From an uncultured Pelagibacteraceae bacterium (GTDB lineage: Bacteria; Pseudomonadota; Alphaproteobacteria; Pelagibacterales; Pelagibacteraceae), in the NCBI GenBank assembly GCA_902519465.1, contig CABYJW010000001.1, positions 1-64,000 of the forward strand: a DNA stretch of 64,000 bases, in the 5' to 3' direction. The position numbers and the translations under genes were made by a program. Positions 40,004 through 50,288 of this stretch are shown in pieces. Positions within the stretch are counted from its first letter, which is position 1. Each line of letters opens with the position of its first letter. Under the pieces are notes generated by a model, which did not search any database, was not told the DNA's origin, and saw nothing but the letters and a program-made list of their open reading frames with translations.

Positions 40004-41838
40004 TGTTTAAAGGTGGTTTTATACAAAACCTTCCTAAGATCTACGGTCTATACACCGGAGGTTTCTTAGTATTCATCTTATTGATGGCAGTACTAGAATC
40101 TGCAGGTGTTAGCGCAGCAAGCATAGGAATTATGTTTGTAGCCTTTACAGTGGTAATATACGCACTGATCGGTTACTTATCTAGAACTATTCAAGTTGAC
40201 GCTTACTACGTAGCGGGAAGACAAGTACCAACAGTATTTAACGGAATGGCGACGGCAGCTGACTGGATGTCAGGTGCATCGTTTGTTGCGATGGCTGGTG
40301 GTATTTATTTTGGTGGCTATACTTACATGGCATTCTTAGTTGGATGGACTGGTGGATACGTATTAGTATCTACTCTGTTAGCACCATATTTAAGAAAATT
40401 TGGTTGTTATACTGTACCGGACTTTATTGGAACTAGATACGGCGGAAATCTTCCAAGATTTTGCGCAACTTTAGTTTTAGTATTAGCTTCATTCACTTAC
40501 GTGACGGCACAAATTAATGCGACTGGAACAATTGCATCAAGAGCTTTACAAATTCCATTTGAACTTGGAGTTTGGGTTGGTCTAATTAGTATTTTAATGT
40601 GTTCAATGTTAGGTGGTATGAGAGCTGTTACTTGGACACAAGTAGCCCAGTACATCGTACTTATAACAGCATACTTGATTCCAGTATTTTGGATGGGAAG
40701 TAAATTAGGTAATCCTTTCCCACACTTTATGCTTGGTGATGAAGTACAACGTTTAGCGGAGCTTGAAGCTTCGGCTGGCCTATTAAAAAATAGCGCTGCA
40801 GACATTAAAGCCGCTGGTGTACCAGGTGGATTGAAATATATTTCTAATCCTCACTCTGCTGTACCTGCTGGCGGAATGGCTGTATGGAAATACTTATCGC
40901 TTGCGATTTGTATGATGGTGGGAACTGCATCGTTACCTCATATTTTAATGAGATACTTTACAACTCCTTCTGTTAAATCAGCGAGAAAATCAGTGGCTTG
41001 GTCACTGTTCTTTATATTCTTGCTTTATTTCTCTGCGCCAATGCTAGCAACACTATCTAAACTACAGTTAATGGATCCAAACTTACCTACTGCGATTATT
41101 GGAAAATCAATTGCAGAAGTGCAGAGTATACCATGGGTTCAAAACTGGTCTGCAGTAAAACAAGTGTTTATTGCTGACTTCAACGGTGATGGAATATTAC
41201 AGTTGAACGAATGGTTTATGAGAGGTGACGTAGTAGTATTAGCGACTCCTGAAGTTGCTGGTTTACCTTACGTTATTTCTGGATTAGTTGCTGCAGGTGG
41301 TATGGCTGCTGCCATGTCAACTGCCGATGGATTAGTTTTAGCGATATCAAACTGTTTATCACATGATATCTACTACAAAATAATCGATCCGAAAGCTGAC
41401 GTTAAGAAAAGGCTAATCGTAGCTCGTGTACTTCTAGTAGTGATTGGTGCTGCCGCTGCTTACATCTCTTCAATGAGATTAACAAGCATTCTGGGAGCAG
41501 TAGCTTGGGCATTCGACTTTGCGATGTCAGGCTTATTCTTCCCACTTGTACTTGGTGTATGGTGGAAGAGAGCTACTAAAGAAGGTGCGGTTGCGGGAAT
41601 ACTTGGAGGTCTAATCTCTGGTACGGCATATCTAATTTATGTTGGACCTAAGTTTATGGCAAATACTCCATGGCTTGGAATTGACCACTTAAGATTTGGT
41701 ATTATAGGAGCATCAGTAAGCTTAGTTGCAATGGTTGTAGTAAGCTTAATGACTAAAGAACCTAGTAGTTCCATTCAGAAGATGGTTGATGACGTTAGAA
41801 TACCTAGCGGAAGAGCTATTCTTGGAAAACAACACTAA
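40003..41838 (+). CDS. Sodium:solute symporter family (ActP-like / DUF4212-associated)
   Basis: YYVAGRQVPTVFNGMATAADWMSGASF and SSS core; next to acs. Confidence 0.93.
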   Translation: MFKGGFIQNLPKIYGLYTGGFLVFILLMAVLESAGVSAASIGIMFVAFTVVIYALIGYLSRTIQVDAYYVAGRQVPTVFNGMATAADWMSGASFVAMAGGIYFGGYTYMAFLVGWTGGYVLVSTLLAPYLRKFGCYTVPDFIGTRYGGNLPRFCATLVLVLASFTYVTAQINATGTIASRALQIPFELGVWVGLISILMCSMLGGMRAVTWTQVAQYIVLITAYLIPVFWMGSKLGNPFPHFMLGDEVQRLAELEASAGLLKNSAADIKAAGVPGGLKYISNPHSAVPAGGMAVWKYLSLAICMMVGTASLPHILMRYFTTPSVKSARKSVAWSLFFIFLLYFSAPMLATLSKLQLMDPNLPTAIIGKSIAEVQSIPWVQNWSAVKQVFIADFNGDGILQLNEWFMRGDVVVLATPEVAGLPYVISGLVAAGGMAAAMSTADGLVLAISNCLSHDIYYKIIDPKADVKKRLIVARVLLVVIGAAAAYISSMRLTSILGAVAWAFDFAMSGLFFPLVLGVWWKRATKEGAVAGILGGLISGTAYLIYVGPKFMANTPWLGIDHLRFGIIGASVSLVAMVVVSLMTKEPSSSIQKMVDDVRIPSGRAILGKQH

Positions 41839-41857
41839 ATAATTATTTTATTTATGA

Positions 41858-41887
41858 AAGGGGCGATTTATTCGCCCCTTTTTTTTT
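41858..41887 (+). terminator. Rho-independent terminator after symporter gene
   Basis: AAGGGGCGA TTTAT TCGCCCCTT followed by T-run. Confidence 0.9.
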
Positions 41888-41923
41888 GCTTTTAGCAATC
41901 AATTTCCCATGCTAGTTTAGTCA

Positions 41924-42259
41924 ATGCCAATTTGGGTATTAATTTTAGATTACGTATTAGGAATTATAATGTGGACTTTAATAGGAAGATCCGCAATGAA
42001 TATTTTTCAAAGAGAAGACTCAAATTTCTTTTTTATGAAGGCTTTTGTGAAATTAACAAATCCAATATTAAAAGTATTTAGATTTATTACTCCGAGTTTC
42101 ATTATTCCGCTTTTCATTCCTTTATATGTCGCTTGGTTTTTTTATATGTTTCGTTTCTATGCTATGCCTTACATGCTGGGATATGATGTAATGGGTATGC
42201 TTTCATTCCCTTTAGAAAGTGATATTGCGAAAGAAATTTATCGGCTATTTAATAAATAA
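41924..42259 (+). CDS. Hypothetical membrane protein (possibly YggT-like)
   Basis: 111 aa with hydrophobic segments, FVKLTNPILKVFRFITPSF. Confidence 0.7.
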   Translation: MPIWVLILDYVLGIIMWTLIGRSAMNIFQREDSNFFFMKAFVKLTNPILKVFRFITPSFIIPLFIPLYVAWFFYMFRFYAMPYMLGYDVMGMLSFPLESDIAKEIYRLFNK

Positions 42260-42265
42260 TTTAGA

Positions 42266-44191
42266 ATGAGTGGAAAACTTTATACATTAATAACATTTAT
42301 AACGCTATTTTGGTTTTTTTGTTTATATACTGGTTTTAGAAATCAAAAAAAGATTATAACTCCAGTCGAATTTTTTATTTTTAGCAGACAGCTTCCGAGT
42401 TGGGCTTATTTTGCATTAATTACAAGTGTGGTATTTTCCGGATTAATATTTTTTTTTCAACCAAGTCTAATTTTTTTAAATGGGTTACCATTTTCGGTTA
42501 CATCTCTTTTTGTAATAACCATTCCACTTGTGGGGGTAATTTTTTCTAAGAGACAATGGCTGCTTTCAAAAAAGTATGGGTATTTAACACCCTCAGAAAT
42601 GGTTTCTGATTACTTTAAAAGTAATATTATAAGAATATTAATTGTTGTAATTACTCTAGGTTTTTCAATTCCTTTTATAGCTATGCAGCTATCTTTTGGA
42701 GGGTTGCTTTTAAATGTAATATCCGACGATATTTTGGGTAAAGGTTCTGGCTCAATTTTAATAGGGGCGGTGATTTGTGTTTATTTAAGTACTGGAGGAA
42801 TAAGATCATTGATTATTATAGACTCTATTCAATTTCTTTTAATAGTTTTTGGAATTTTTTGTATTGGATTTATTGTATATGACTTGGTAGGAGGTTGGAG
42901 CCTGCTTAACGAAAGCTTATCAAGAATAGCAAATATAAAAGAGAATTTATTTAATATTAAGGAAAATTATAATTCTTTTCTTTCAATACCAGGAACAATT
43001 AAAACTGTAAATTTATTGAATGATGAACTTCCTTATAACGGAATCTGGACAACTTCCATGATACTTACCTTTGTCTTAGCTTTGAGCGGGATTCAGTTAG
43101 CTCCAAATGTTTCTATGATAACTTATGCAAGTAAGGATCCTGGATATTTTGCAACTCAACAAATTTGGTTTTCAGGTTTCTTAATTGGTTTTTTATTAAT
43201 TTTCTTTGTGACGGGTATCGGAATGGGTTCAGCGTTATTAGGTGCAAATAACTTTATAAATGAAAGTGGTAATAATGTTTCAAATATTTTACCGCCTGAT
43301 ATTTATCCTAGTAATTTTATGTCTCTTGTTCCGAATATTATTAATCTTGTTGGAGAATATTCTTTCATTTTTTTTGGTATTTTAGGTATCTGTGCAATTG
43401 CTGCTATACAATCAATGGCTAGTTTAATTTTAACTTCTAGTGCAATTGTTACGAGAGATGTTATTAAAAAATTCTTTGCTAACAACCTGACTAACAAGAT
43501 GGAAATTTTTTCATCTAGGATTATGATAATGTTGATTTTTATAATTTCTCTTATTTTATCACTTTTAGTAGGAAAAAATATTTTTGATCTAGCTAGCTTT
43601 TCATTAGCGATTGCATGCCAAATGTTTGTGCCTTTGGTGGCAGTATGTTATTTCTCATGGTTTACAAAACAAGGTGTGGCCTTTGGAATTGTTTTAGGAA
43701 TTACTGCAGTAATTTTCACAGATGGCATTGGACAAAATTTATTTGGACAAATAGTTCCTTGGAATAAATGGCCTCTTACAATTCATTCTGCTGCCTGGGG
43801 TTTGATTTTTAACATCATTGGAGCAACGATCATATCTTTTATAACTCAAGAACTAAAAGAAACTAAAACGAAGAAAAGAATTCATGAGTTTATAAGTGAG
43901 TACAAGAACTATTCCTTAACTAGAAGAAGCTTAAAACCAAGCGCGTGGATTATACTGACAGTATGGATATTTTTTTCATTTGGGCCCGGTTTAATGATTG
44001 GAAATGAATTATTTGGCAAGCCCATTAACGTAGAAAGTTGGTCTTTTGGTATGCCTTCAATTTGGGTATGGCAGGCAATTTTTTGGGCAATGGGTATTTT
44101 ATTAGTATGGTTTTTGGCTGTAAAAATGGAAATGTCAACATCGTTAGAAAAAAACATTATTCCACAATCAGAAGATATTAATAATACATAG
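42266..44191 (+). CDS. Sodium:solute symporter family protein
   Basis: Polytopic 641 aa, FFIFSRQLPSWAYFALITSVVFSG, SSS-like layout. Confidence 0.85.
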   Translation: MSGKLYTLITFITLFWFFCLYTGFRNQKKIITPVEFFIFSRQLPSWAYFALITSVVFSGLIFFFQPSLIFLNGLPFSVTSLFVITIPLVGVIFSKRQWLLSKKYGYLTPSEMVSDYFKSNIIRILIVVITLGFSIPFIAMQLSFGGLLLNVISDDILGKGSGSILIGAVICVYLSTGGIRSLIIIDSIQFLLIVFGIFCIGFIVYDLVGGWSLLNESLSRIANIKENLFNIKENYNSFLSIPGTIKTVNLLNDELPYNGIWTTSMILTFVLALSGIQLAPNVSMITYASKDPGYFATQQIWFSGFLIGFLLIFFVTGIGMGSALLGANNFINESGNNVSNILPPDIYPSNFMSLVPNIINLVGEYSFIFFGILGICAIAAIQSMASLILTSSAIVTRDVIKKFFANNLTNKMEIFSSRIMIMLIFIISLILSLLVGKNIFDLASFSLAIACQMFVPLVAVCYFSWFTKQGVAFGIVLGITAVIFTDGIGQNLFGQIVPWNKWPLTIHSAAWGLIFNIIGATIISFITQELKETKTKKRIHEFISEYKNYSLTRRSLKPSAWIILTVWIFFSFGPGLMIGNELFGKPINVESWSFGMPSIWVWQAIFWAMGILLVWFLAVKMEMSTSLEKNIIPQSEDINNT

Positions 44192-44245
44192 TAATACTAA
44201 AATATTTTTTGACTTATAGTTATTTAAAACTATAAATAATTAGGT

Positions 44246-44908
44246 ATGGCTAGTTCAATCAAGATATCCCCCTCTATTCTATCGTGTGATTTTAGTAAAA
44301 TTGGGGAAGAAGTAGAGGCTTTAGAAAAAGCAGGTGCAGACTATATTCATGTAGATGTTATGGATGGTCATTTTGTTCCAAACCTTACTATTGGGCCGGA
44401 AGTTATTAAAAATATAAGACGTTTCAGTAAAAAAGTTTTTGATGTTCATTTAATGATTTCGCCAGTTGACAACTATATTAAGCAATTTGCAGAAGCAGGA
44501 GCAGATATAATCACCTTCCACCCAGAAGCAACTAAAAACACAAAAAAAACAATTGATTTAATTAAAAAGTTTAAAAAAAAAGTTGGTATATCTCTTAAAC
44601 CTAAAAGTAAAGTTGATCTGATAAAAGATTATCTGCATCAAATTGATTTGGTTTTAGTTATGAGTGTTGAGCCAGGTTTTGCTGGTCAAAAGTTTATGCC
44701 TGAGGTTTTACCGAAACTAAAAGAATTAAAAGAGATAATTAAAAAAGAAAATTTAAATCTAGATCTTGAAATTGATGGAGGTATTAATTTTGAGAATTCA
44801 AAGGTTGCTAAAGAAGCTGGTGCAAATGTTCTTGTATCTGGCTCCACTATATTTAAAAAAAATAATGGGGATCTAAAAAAGAATATCGACTTATTACGAC
44901 AAAACTAA
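44246..44908 (+). CDS. rpe: Ribulose-phosphate 3-epimerase
   Basis: ISPSILSCDFSKIGEE, HVDVMDGHFVPNLTIGP, MSVEPGFAGQKF. Confidence 0.97.
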   Translation: MASSIKISPSILSCDFSKIGEEVEALEKAGADYIHVDVMDGHFVPNLTIGPEVIKNIRRFSKKVFDVHLMISPVDNYIKQFAEAGADIITFHPEATKNTKKTIDLIKKFKKKVGISLKPKSKVDLIKDYLHQIDLVLVMSVEPGFAGQKFMPEVLPKLKELKEIIKKENLNLDLEIDGGINFENSKVAKEAGANVLVSGSTIFKKNNGDLKKNIDLLRQN

Positions 44909-44911
44909 TTA

Positions 44912-46558
44912 ATGATAACATTAAATAGTATCTACATTTATTTTTTAGCTATTAAAAAAATTTTTAATAGATCATTAAAAGAATTTTTTTTTAGTTCAAA
45001 TTATTATAATAAATTACTGAATACAAAAATACCTTCCAGTTTTTTATTTAATCCCAATCCATATTTACTATCTCCTTTCGTAAATCATAATGAAACATTA
45101 ATAAAAATTTCAAATGAGGATGTAAGAAATTTTAGAATTAATCTTTTTAAAAATAATGAGAGAGAGAATATACATAATTTTTTATGGCTTAATTTAATTG
45201 ATAGAAAAAATAAAAATGAAACAATTCAAAAAATTATAAGAGAATGGATTAACAGTTATAGTAAATATACCAAAGGTGTTTGGGACGAAAGACTTACAAG
45301 CCTCAGAATAATTAGCTGGATTTCTAATGCAGATTTAATTTTAAATACTAGTGACAAAGATTTTAACAAATCCTTTTATAAAAATATAATAAGACAAATA
45401 AATTTTATTAAAAATAATATAAATAGTATAAGTGATGAAAATAAGAAAATATCTTCAATTAGTTTATTAGTACTATCTGGTTTAGTTTTTAAGGAATATT
45501 ATATTCATTACAGGCTTGGTTTAAAAGAACTAAAGAAGTTTATAGATAGTAATTTTGATGATCATGGTTTCCCGATTAACAGAAATTTTGAGAACCTATT
45601 GACATTTGTTCAGTACTTTATTCTTATCAAAGAGTGGGTTAAGAGCGCTCAGGAAGCAGTGCCGGAATATTTAGAGGATATTATTGAAAAAAATTTAATT
45701 TGTCTGAATTCCTTAAATAATCCTTCAAAAAAACTTCCCTTGTTTAATGGGTGTACCGATAGAAGTTTAGATAATTTCTTTACCTATCTTGAAAAACTTA
45801 ATTATAGTTTTAAGAAAAATCTTAAATCAGTTGGTCAAGTACAAATAATAAAAAATAAAAAAACAACTTTATTTTTTGACTCTGGTGAGCCTCCAAACTA
45901 TAGGGTTTCAAAAGACTATCAGTCAGGGCCATTATCATTTGAATATTCCAGCGATAAGGATAAAATCATAACAAACTGTGGTTATGGTAGAAAAATATCA
46001 AGCAAAATTCAAATCTTGAGTAAATTTACGTCTGGCCAATCTACACTTTGTATTGATGATACCTCTGTAGTAAAATTTAAAAAAAGTAACTTAATAAATA
46101 AAGCTTATGGTTCAACAATAAGCAATAGTTTCAAAATTTTCGATGTAGAGAGAAAAGAAGATAAGATAAATATTGAAGTTTCTGCAACTCATAATGCCTA
46201 TCTTGAAAAATTTGGATATCTTCATAAACGAAAAATTAATTTTTCTAAAAAAAATAATGATATTGGTGGAAGTGATTATCTTATTAAAAAACATGGCAAT
46301 TCAGATGTTAAATTTTCTATTAGATTTCATCTTTACCCGGGCATAAATACAATTAAAACTCTGAGCGGAAAAAGTATTCTTTTACAAACAAATGGCAATA
46401 AATCTTGGGTATTTTCATCTGATGAATTGGCAATTGATTTAGAAAAAAGTCTTTTTTTTGGTAAAAATAAAGCGTTAAGTAATAAGTGCATTGTAATATA
46501 TGGAAAAACTATGGACAGAGACGTTAATATAAATTGGAAGTTAAAGAAGGCCAGCTAG
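44912..46558 (+). CDS. Heparinase II/III family protein
   Basis: VWDERLTSLRIISWI, FFDSGEPPNYRVSKDYQSGPLSFEYS; located before purH. Confidence 0.85.
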   Translation: MITLNSIYIYFLAIKKIFNRSLKEFFFSSNYYNKLLNTKIPSSFLFNPNPYLLSPFVNHNETLIKISNEDVRNFRINLFKNNERENIHNFLWLNLIDRKNKNETIQKIIREWINSYSKYTKGVWDERLTSLRIISWISNADLILNTSDKDFNKSFYKNIIRQINFIKNNINSISDENKKISSISLLVLSGLVFKEYYIHYRLGLKELKKFIDSNFDDHGFPINRNFENLLTFVQYFILIKEWVKSAQEAVPEYLEDIIEKNLICLNSLNNPSKKLPLFNGCTDRSLDNFFTYLEKLNYSFKKNLKSVGQVQIIKNKKTTLFFDSGEPPNYRVSKDYQSGPLSFEYSSDKDKIITNCGYGRKISSKIQILSKFTSGQSTLCIDDTSVVKFKKSNLINKAYGSTISNSFKIFDVERKEDKINIEVSATHNAYLEKFGYLHKRKINFSKKNNDIGGSDYLIKKHGNSDVKFSIRFHLYPGINTIKTLSGKSILLQTNGNKSWVFSSDELAIDLEKSLFFGKNKALSNKCIVIYGKTMDRDVNINWKLKKAS

Positions 46559-46561
46559 AGA

Positions 46562-48109
46562 ATGTCGAGTAGAATCAAAAATGCTTTAATCTCACTTTCA
46601 GATAAAGGGGAATTAGAAAGATTATTAAAAATACTTAGAAAGTTTAATATAAATATTATTAGCTCAGGCGGAACTTTTGCTGAAATTAAAAAACTTGGTT
46701 ACAAATGCACCGAAGTTTCAAAATTTACGAAATTTAAAGAAATGTTAGATGGCAGAGTAAAAACACTTCATCCAAAAATTCATGCTGGAATTTTGAGTAA
46801 AAGATCAAGCAAAAAGCACAGAAGAGAAATGAGCAAAGGTAATTTAAAATATATAGATTTAGTTGTTGTTAATTTTTATCCTTTTCAGGAAACAATTCAA
46901 AAAACTAAGAATTTTCAAACAATTATTGAAAACATTGATATTGGTGGCCCAACTTTAGTGAGAGCGGCAGCAAAAAATTTTAAAGACGTTACAGTTATAA
47001 CCGATAAAAAAGATTATAGGTATTTAATTGAGGAACTTAATAAAAATAAGGGTTCTACTGGTATAAAATTTAGAGAAAAAATGTCCTGTAAGGCTTTTGG
47101 ATTAACAGCATATTACGATTCTGTTTTGTCAAATTGGTTTAATAAAAAACTAAATATTTTATTTCCTGAAAAAAAAACAATGTTTGGAAATAAAATATCT
47201 GAGTTACGTTATGGAGAAAATCCACATCAAAAAAGTTCTGTTTATATTAATGATATTTTAAATTCAGAAATTGGTCTAAGAAAGATCAAAGGTAAAGCTT
47301 TAAGCTACAATAACTATAATGATATATATACTGGCTTAGAAATATTAAATTCTTTTAAAAAAAAAGGTACTGTCATTATAAAACATGCAAACCCATCGGG
47401 TGTATCACTAAACGGATCACCTCTAAAAACTTTCAAAGATTCTTATTTATCAGATCCGGTAAGTGCATTTGGTGGAATTGTTGCATGTAACTTCAAAATT
47501 AATGAAAACATTGCCAAAGAGATGTCCAAGATATTTTTTGAAGTTATATTAGCAAAGAATTTCGACAAAAGAGCTCTGGAGATTTTTGGAAAAAGGAAGA
47601 GTTTAATCCTCATCGATATATCAAAATTTAAAATAAGGAACGATTATGAAATTAAAAATTTTAGTAATGCATTTTTAATGCAAGAAAAAAATAAAATTAT
47701 ATTTAATAGGAAAAAGTTAAAATTTGTTACTAAACTTAAGCCATCAAAAAAGGAAATTGCGCAAGCCCAATTTGCCTTTAATGTTTGTAAATATGTTAAA
47801 TCAAATTCAATCGTAATATCTAATTCATTCTCAACTATTGGAATAGGTGCTGGACAACCAAGCAGGGTCGATAGTTGTAAAATTGCTGTTCAAAAAGCAA
47901 AAAGTTTTCAAAACAAAAAATTAAGAAATTCAGTTGCGGCATCTGACGCATTCTTTCCTTTTCCAGATGGTGTTAAAAATTTAATTAAGGCTGGGGTTAA
48001 GGTTATTGTTCAACCTGGTGGATCTATAAGAGATACCGATTCTATAAAGTTAGCCAATAAGTCAAAAGTTAAAATGATTTTCACTGGTACAAGACATTTT
48101 TACCATTAA
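46562..48109 (+). CDS. purH: Bifunctional AICAR formyltransferase/IMP cyclohydrolase
   Basis: MLDGRVKTLHPKIHAGIL, KHANPSGVS, AASDAFFPFPDGV. Confidence 0.97.
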   Translation: MSSRIKNALISLSDKGELERLLKILRKFNINIISSGGTFAEIKKLGYKCTEVSKFTKFKEMLDGRVKTLHPKIHAGILSKRSSKKHRREMSKGNLKYIDLVVVNFYPFQETIQKTKNFQTIIENIDIGGPTLVRAAAKNFKDVTVITDKKDYRYLIEELNKNKGSTGIKFREKMSCKAFGLTAYYDSVLSNWFNKKLNILFPEKKTMFGNKISELRYGENPHQKSSVYINDILNSEIGLRKIKGKALSYNNYNDIYTGLEILNSFKKKGTVIIKHANPSGVSLNGSPLKTFKDSYLSDPVSAFGGIVACNFKINENIAKEMSKIFFEVILAKNFDKRALEIFGKRKSLILIDISKFKIRNDYEIKNFSNAFLMQEKNKIIFNRKKLKFVTKLKPSKKEIAQAQFAFNVCKYVKSNSIVISNSFSTIGIGAGQPSRVDSCKIAVQKAKSFQNKKLRNSVAASDAFFPFPDGVKNLIKAGVKVIVQPGGSIRDTDSIKLANKSKVKMIFTGTRHFYH

Positions 48110-48444
48110 TTAATCTTATCAACTTTAGCTGCTAAAACAAAATCACTCTCGTGTAGTCCTTTTATAGCATGAGTGAAAATTTTTATTTTAGCATAGCCCC
48201 AACCAAACCAAATATCAGGATGATGTCCTTCTTTTTCAGCTATTGCACCTACTTTGTTTACAAAATTTTGACTTTCTATGAAATTTTTAAATTTAAAATT
48301 TTTAATTAAATAGTAAATTTTATCCTCGTCAGCCTTAACTTCCCAGCCATCTACCATTTTGAGATATTTATGAATTTCGGTTATTTCAAAACCTGGAATT
48401 CCACCTTCACAAGGAATACACTTTTTGTCAGCTAAATCAGTCAT
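48106..48444 (-). CDS. 4a-hydroxytetrahydrobiopterin dehydratase (pterin-4-alpha-carbinolamine dehydratase)
   Basis: AEKEGHHPDIWFGWGYAKIKIFTHAIKGLHESDF. Confidence 0.95.
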   Translation of the reverse strand: MTDLADKKCIPCEGGIPGFEITEIHKYLKMVDGWEVKADEDKIYYLIKNFKFKNFIESQNFVNKVGAIAEKEGHHPDIWFGWGYAKIKIFTHAIKGLHESDFVLAAKVDKIN

Positions 48445-48461
48445 AAGTTTAATCCTTTACT

Positions 48462-48536
48462 TGGAGCGGGAGAAGGGAATTGAACCCTCGGCCTAAACGT
48501 TGGCAACGTTTCGCTCTACCACTGAGCTACTCCCGC
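48462..48536 (-). tRNA. tRNA-Gly(GCC), CCA encoded
   Basis: Reverse strand GCGGGAGTAGCTCAGTGGTAGAGCGAAACGTTGCCAACGTTTAGGCCGAGGGTTCAATTCCCTTCTCCCGCTCCA folds as a cloverleaf; anticodon loop TTGCCAA. Confidence 0.97.
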
Positions 48537-48639
48537 ATAAAAAAATAGATTATAAATACTGCTTTTTTGTAATGCAAGTGATAATAAAAAATAGGTATTC
48601 TTTCTAACTCGTCAACGATAGAATAAAAATTTAAAAACT

Positions 48640-50223
48640 ATGAGCAAAGTCCGCAATATTCTATTTATTATGGCAGATCAATTAAGATGGGATTATTTGT
48701 CTTGCTATGGACACCCACATTTAAAAACACCTAATATAGATGGTCTTGCAAAAAAAGGAGTGTTGTTTGAGTCTGCTTATGTTCAGTCACCTGTTTGTGG
48801 TCCATCTAGAGCTTCCTACTATACTGGCCGAACTGTTTTCAGTCATGGCTCTACTTGGAACCAAGTTCCCCTTCCTATTGGAGAGTTGACTATAGGTGAC
48901 TATCTAAGGAAATCAGGGATAAGAACAGGAATTGTTGGTAAGACACACATGAAACCAGATGCTGAGGGAATGGCACGTTTGGGTATAAACAAAAATACTG
49001 AAATTGGATTAGTAGTAAGTGAACCTGGATTTGAGCCATACGAGAGAGATGATGGGCTTCATCCAAATAATCATGTAAAAAAATACAAAAAAAAATTATC
49101 TTACAACGATTGGCTTAATAAGCTTGGATACGAAGGCGATAATCCTTGGGATAGTTGGGCTAACTCTGCTGAGGGTAAAAATGGTGAGATACTTAGTGGC
49201 TGGAAATTAAGAAACTCAAATAAACCTGCAAGAATTTCTGAAAAACATTCAGAAACTGCTTTTATGACAAACAGAGCTATGGAATTTATAGAAGAAAGTT
49301 CTGAGAAGCCTTGGTTTTTGCATTTATCATATATTAAACCTCATTGGCCTTATATTGCCCCGTCACCTTATCATAATATGTTTTCTCAAAATCAATTTAG
49401 TCCTGTTCAAAGAAGTGAAATTCAAAAGAAAGATATGAACCCTGTTTATAAAGCTTTTGTAGAAACAAGAGTATCAAAAACTTTTTCTAAAGATGAAGTT
49501 CGTAATACTGTCATATCTGGTTATATGGGATTGATAAAACAAATTGATGATAACCTAGGAAGGCTTTTTGAATTTCTTGATAAAAAAGGAAACATGAAAG
49601 ACACAATGATAGTATTTACTTCAGATCATGGTGATTATCTTGGAGATCATTGGTTAGGGGATAAAGAATTATTTCATGAACAAATAGTTAGGGTCCCAAT
49701 GATTATTTATGATCCAAGGAAATCAGCTGATAAAACGCGAGGGAAAAAAGAAAAACGCTTCATTGAAGCAATTGATCTTTTACCTACTTTTTTAGACGCG
49801 GTTGAAAGTAAAGAAAGTAAACATCGGCTTGAGGGAAATTCTTTAAAAGCAATTATAAATGGCGATAAAATAAATCAATGGAAAGATGGAGTATTTAGTG
49901 AGATTGATTATTCATTTAATGAGGCAAGAAAATTACTTAAACTGGGTGCATCAGACGCAAGAGGGTACATGTTGCGTACCTCGAAATGGAAATATATTTA
50001 TTTTAAAGGTTTTCCACCGCAATTATTTGATCTAGAAAAAGATCCAGAGGAATTTATAGACGTTGGACAATCTGCTGATTACAAAAAAATAAGAGATGAG
50101 ATGAAAGAATTGCTTTTAAAAAGATTGGTAGGTAGAAAAAATAGAGTGGCAGCAACAGACGAATTTGTTTTAAAAGACAGGGATTACTCCAAAGAAGACG
50201 ATATAATGATTGGGGTCTGGTAA
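48640..50223 (+). CDS. Sulfatase / phosphonate monoester hydrolase-like (alkaline phosphatase superfamily)
   Basis: CGPSR (C-x-P-S-R formylglycine motif), ADQLRWDYLSCYGHPHLKTPNID. Confidence 0.9.
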   Translation: MSKVRNILFIMADQLRWDYLSCYGHPHLKTPNIDGLAKKGVLFESAYVQSPVCGPSRASYYTGRTVFSHGSTWNQVPLPIGELTIGDYLRKSGIRTGIVGKTHMKPDAEGMARLGINKNTEIGLVVSEPGFEPYERDDGLHPNNHVKKYKKKLSYNDWLNKLGYEGDNPWDSWANSAEGKNGEILSGWKLRNSNKPARISEKHSETAFMTNRAMEFIEESSEKPWFLHLSYIKPHWPYIAPSPYHNMFSQNQFSPVQRSEIQKKDMNPVYKAFVETRVSKTFSKDEVRNTVISGYMGLIKQIDDNLGRLFEFLDKKGNMKDTMIVFTSDHGDYLGDHWLGDKELFHEQIVRVPMIIYDPRKSADKTRGKKEKRFIEAIDLLPTFLDAVESKESKHRLEGNSLKAIINGDKINQWKDGVFSEIDYSFNEARKLLKLGASDARGYMLRTSKWKYIYFKGFPPQLFDLEKDPEEFIDVGQSADYKKIRDEMKELLLKRLVGRKNRVAATDEFVLKDRDYSKEDDIMIGVW

Positions 50224-50288
50224 TATAATTTTATTCTGCGGCCTATTATCTTATATAGTTTTTGCAAATATTATTTTAATTTAAATAT

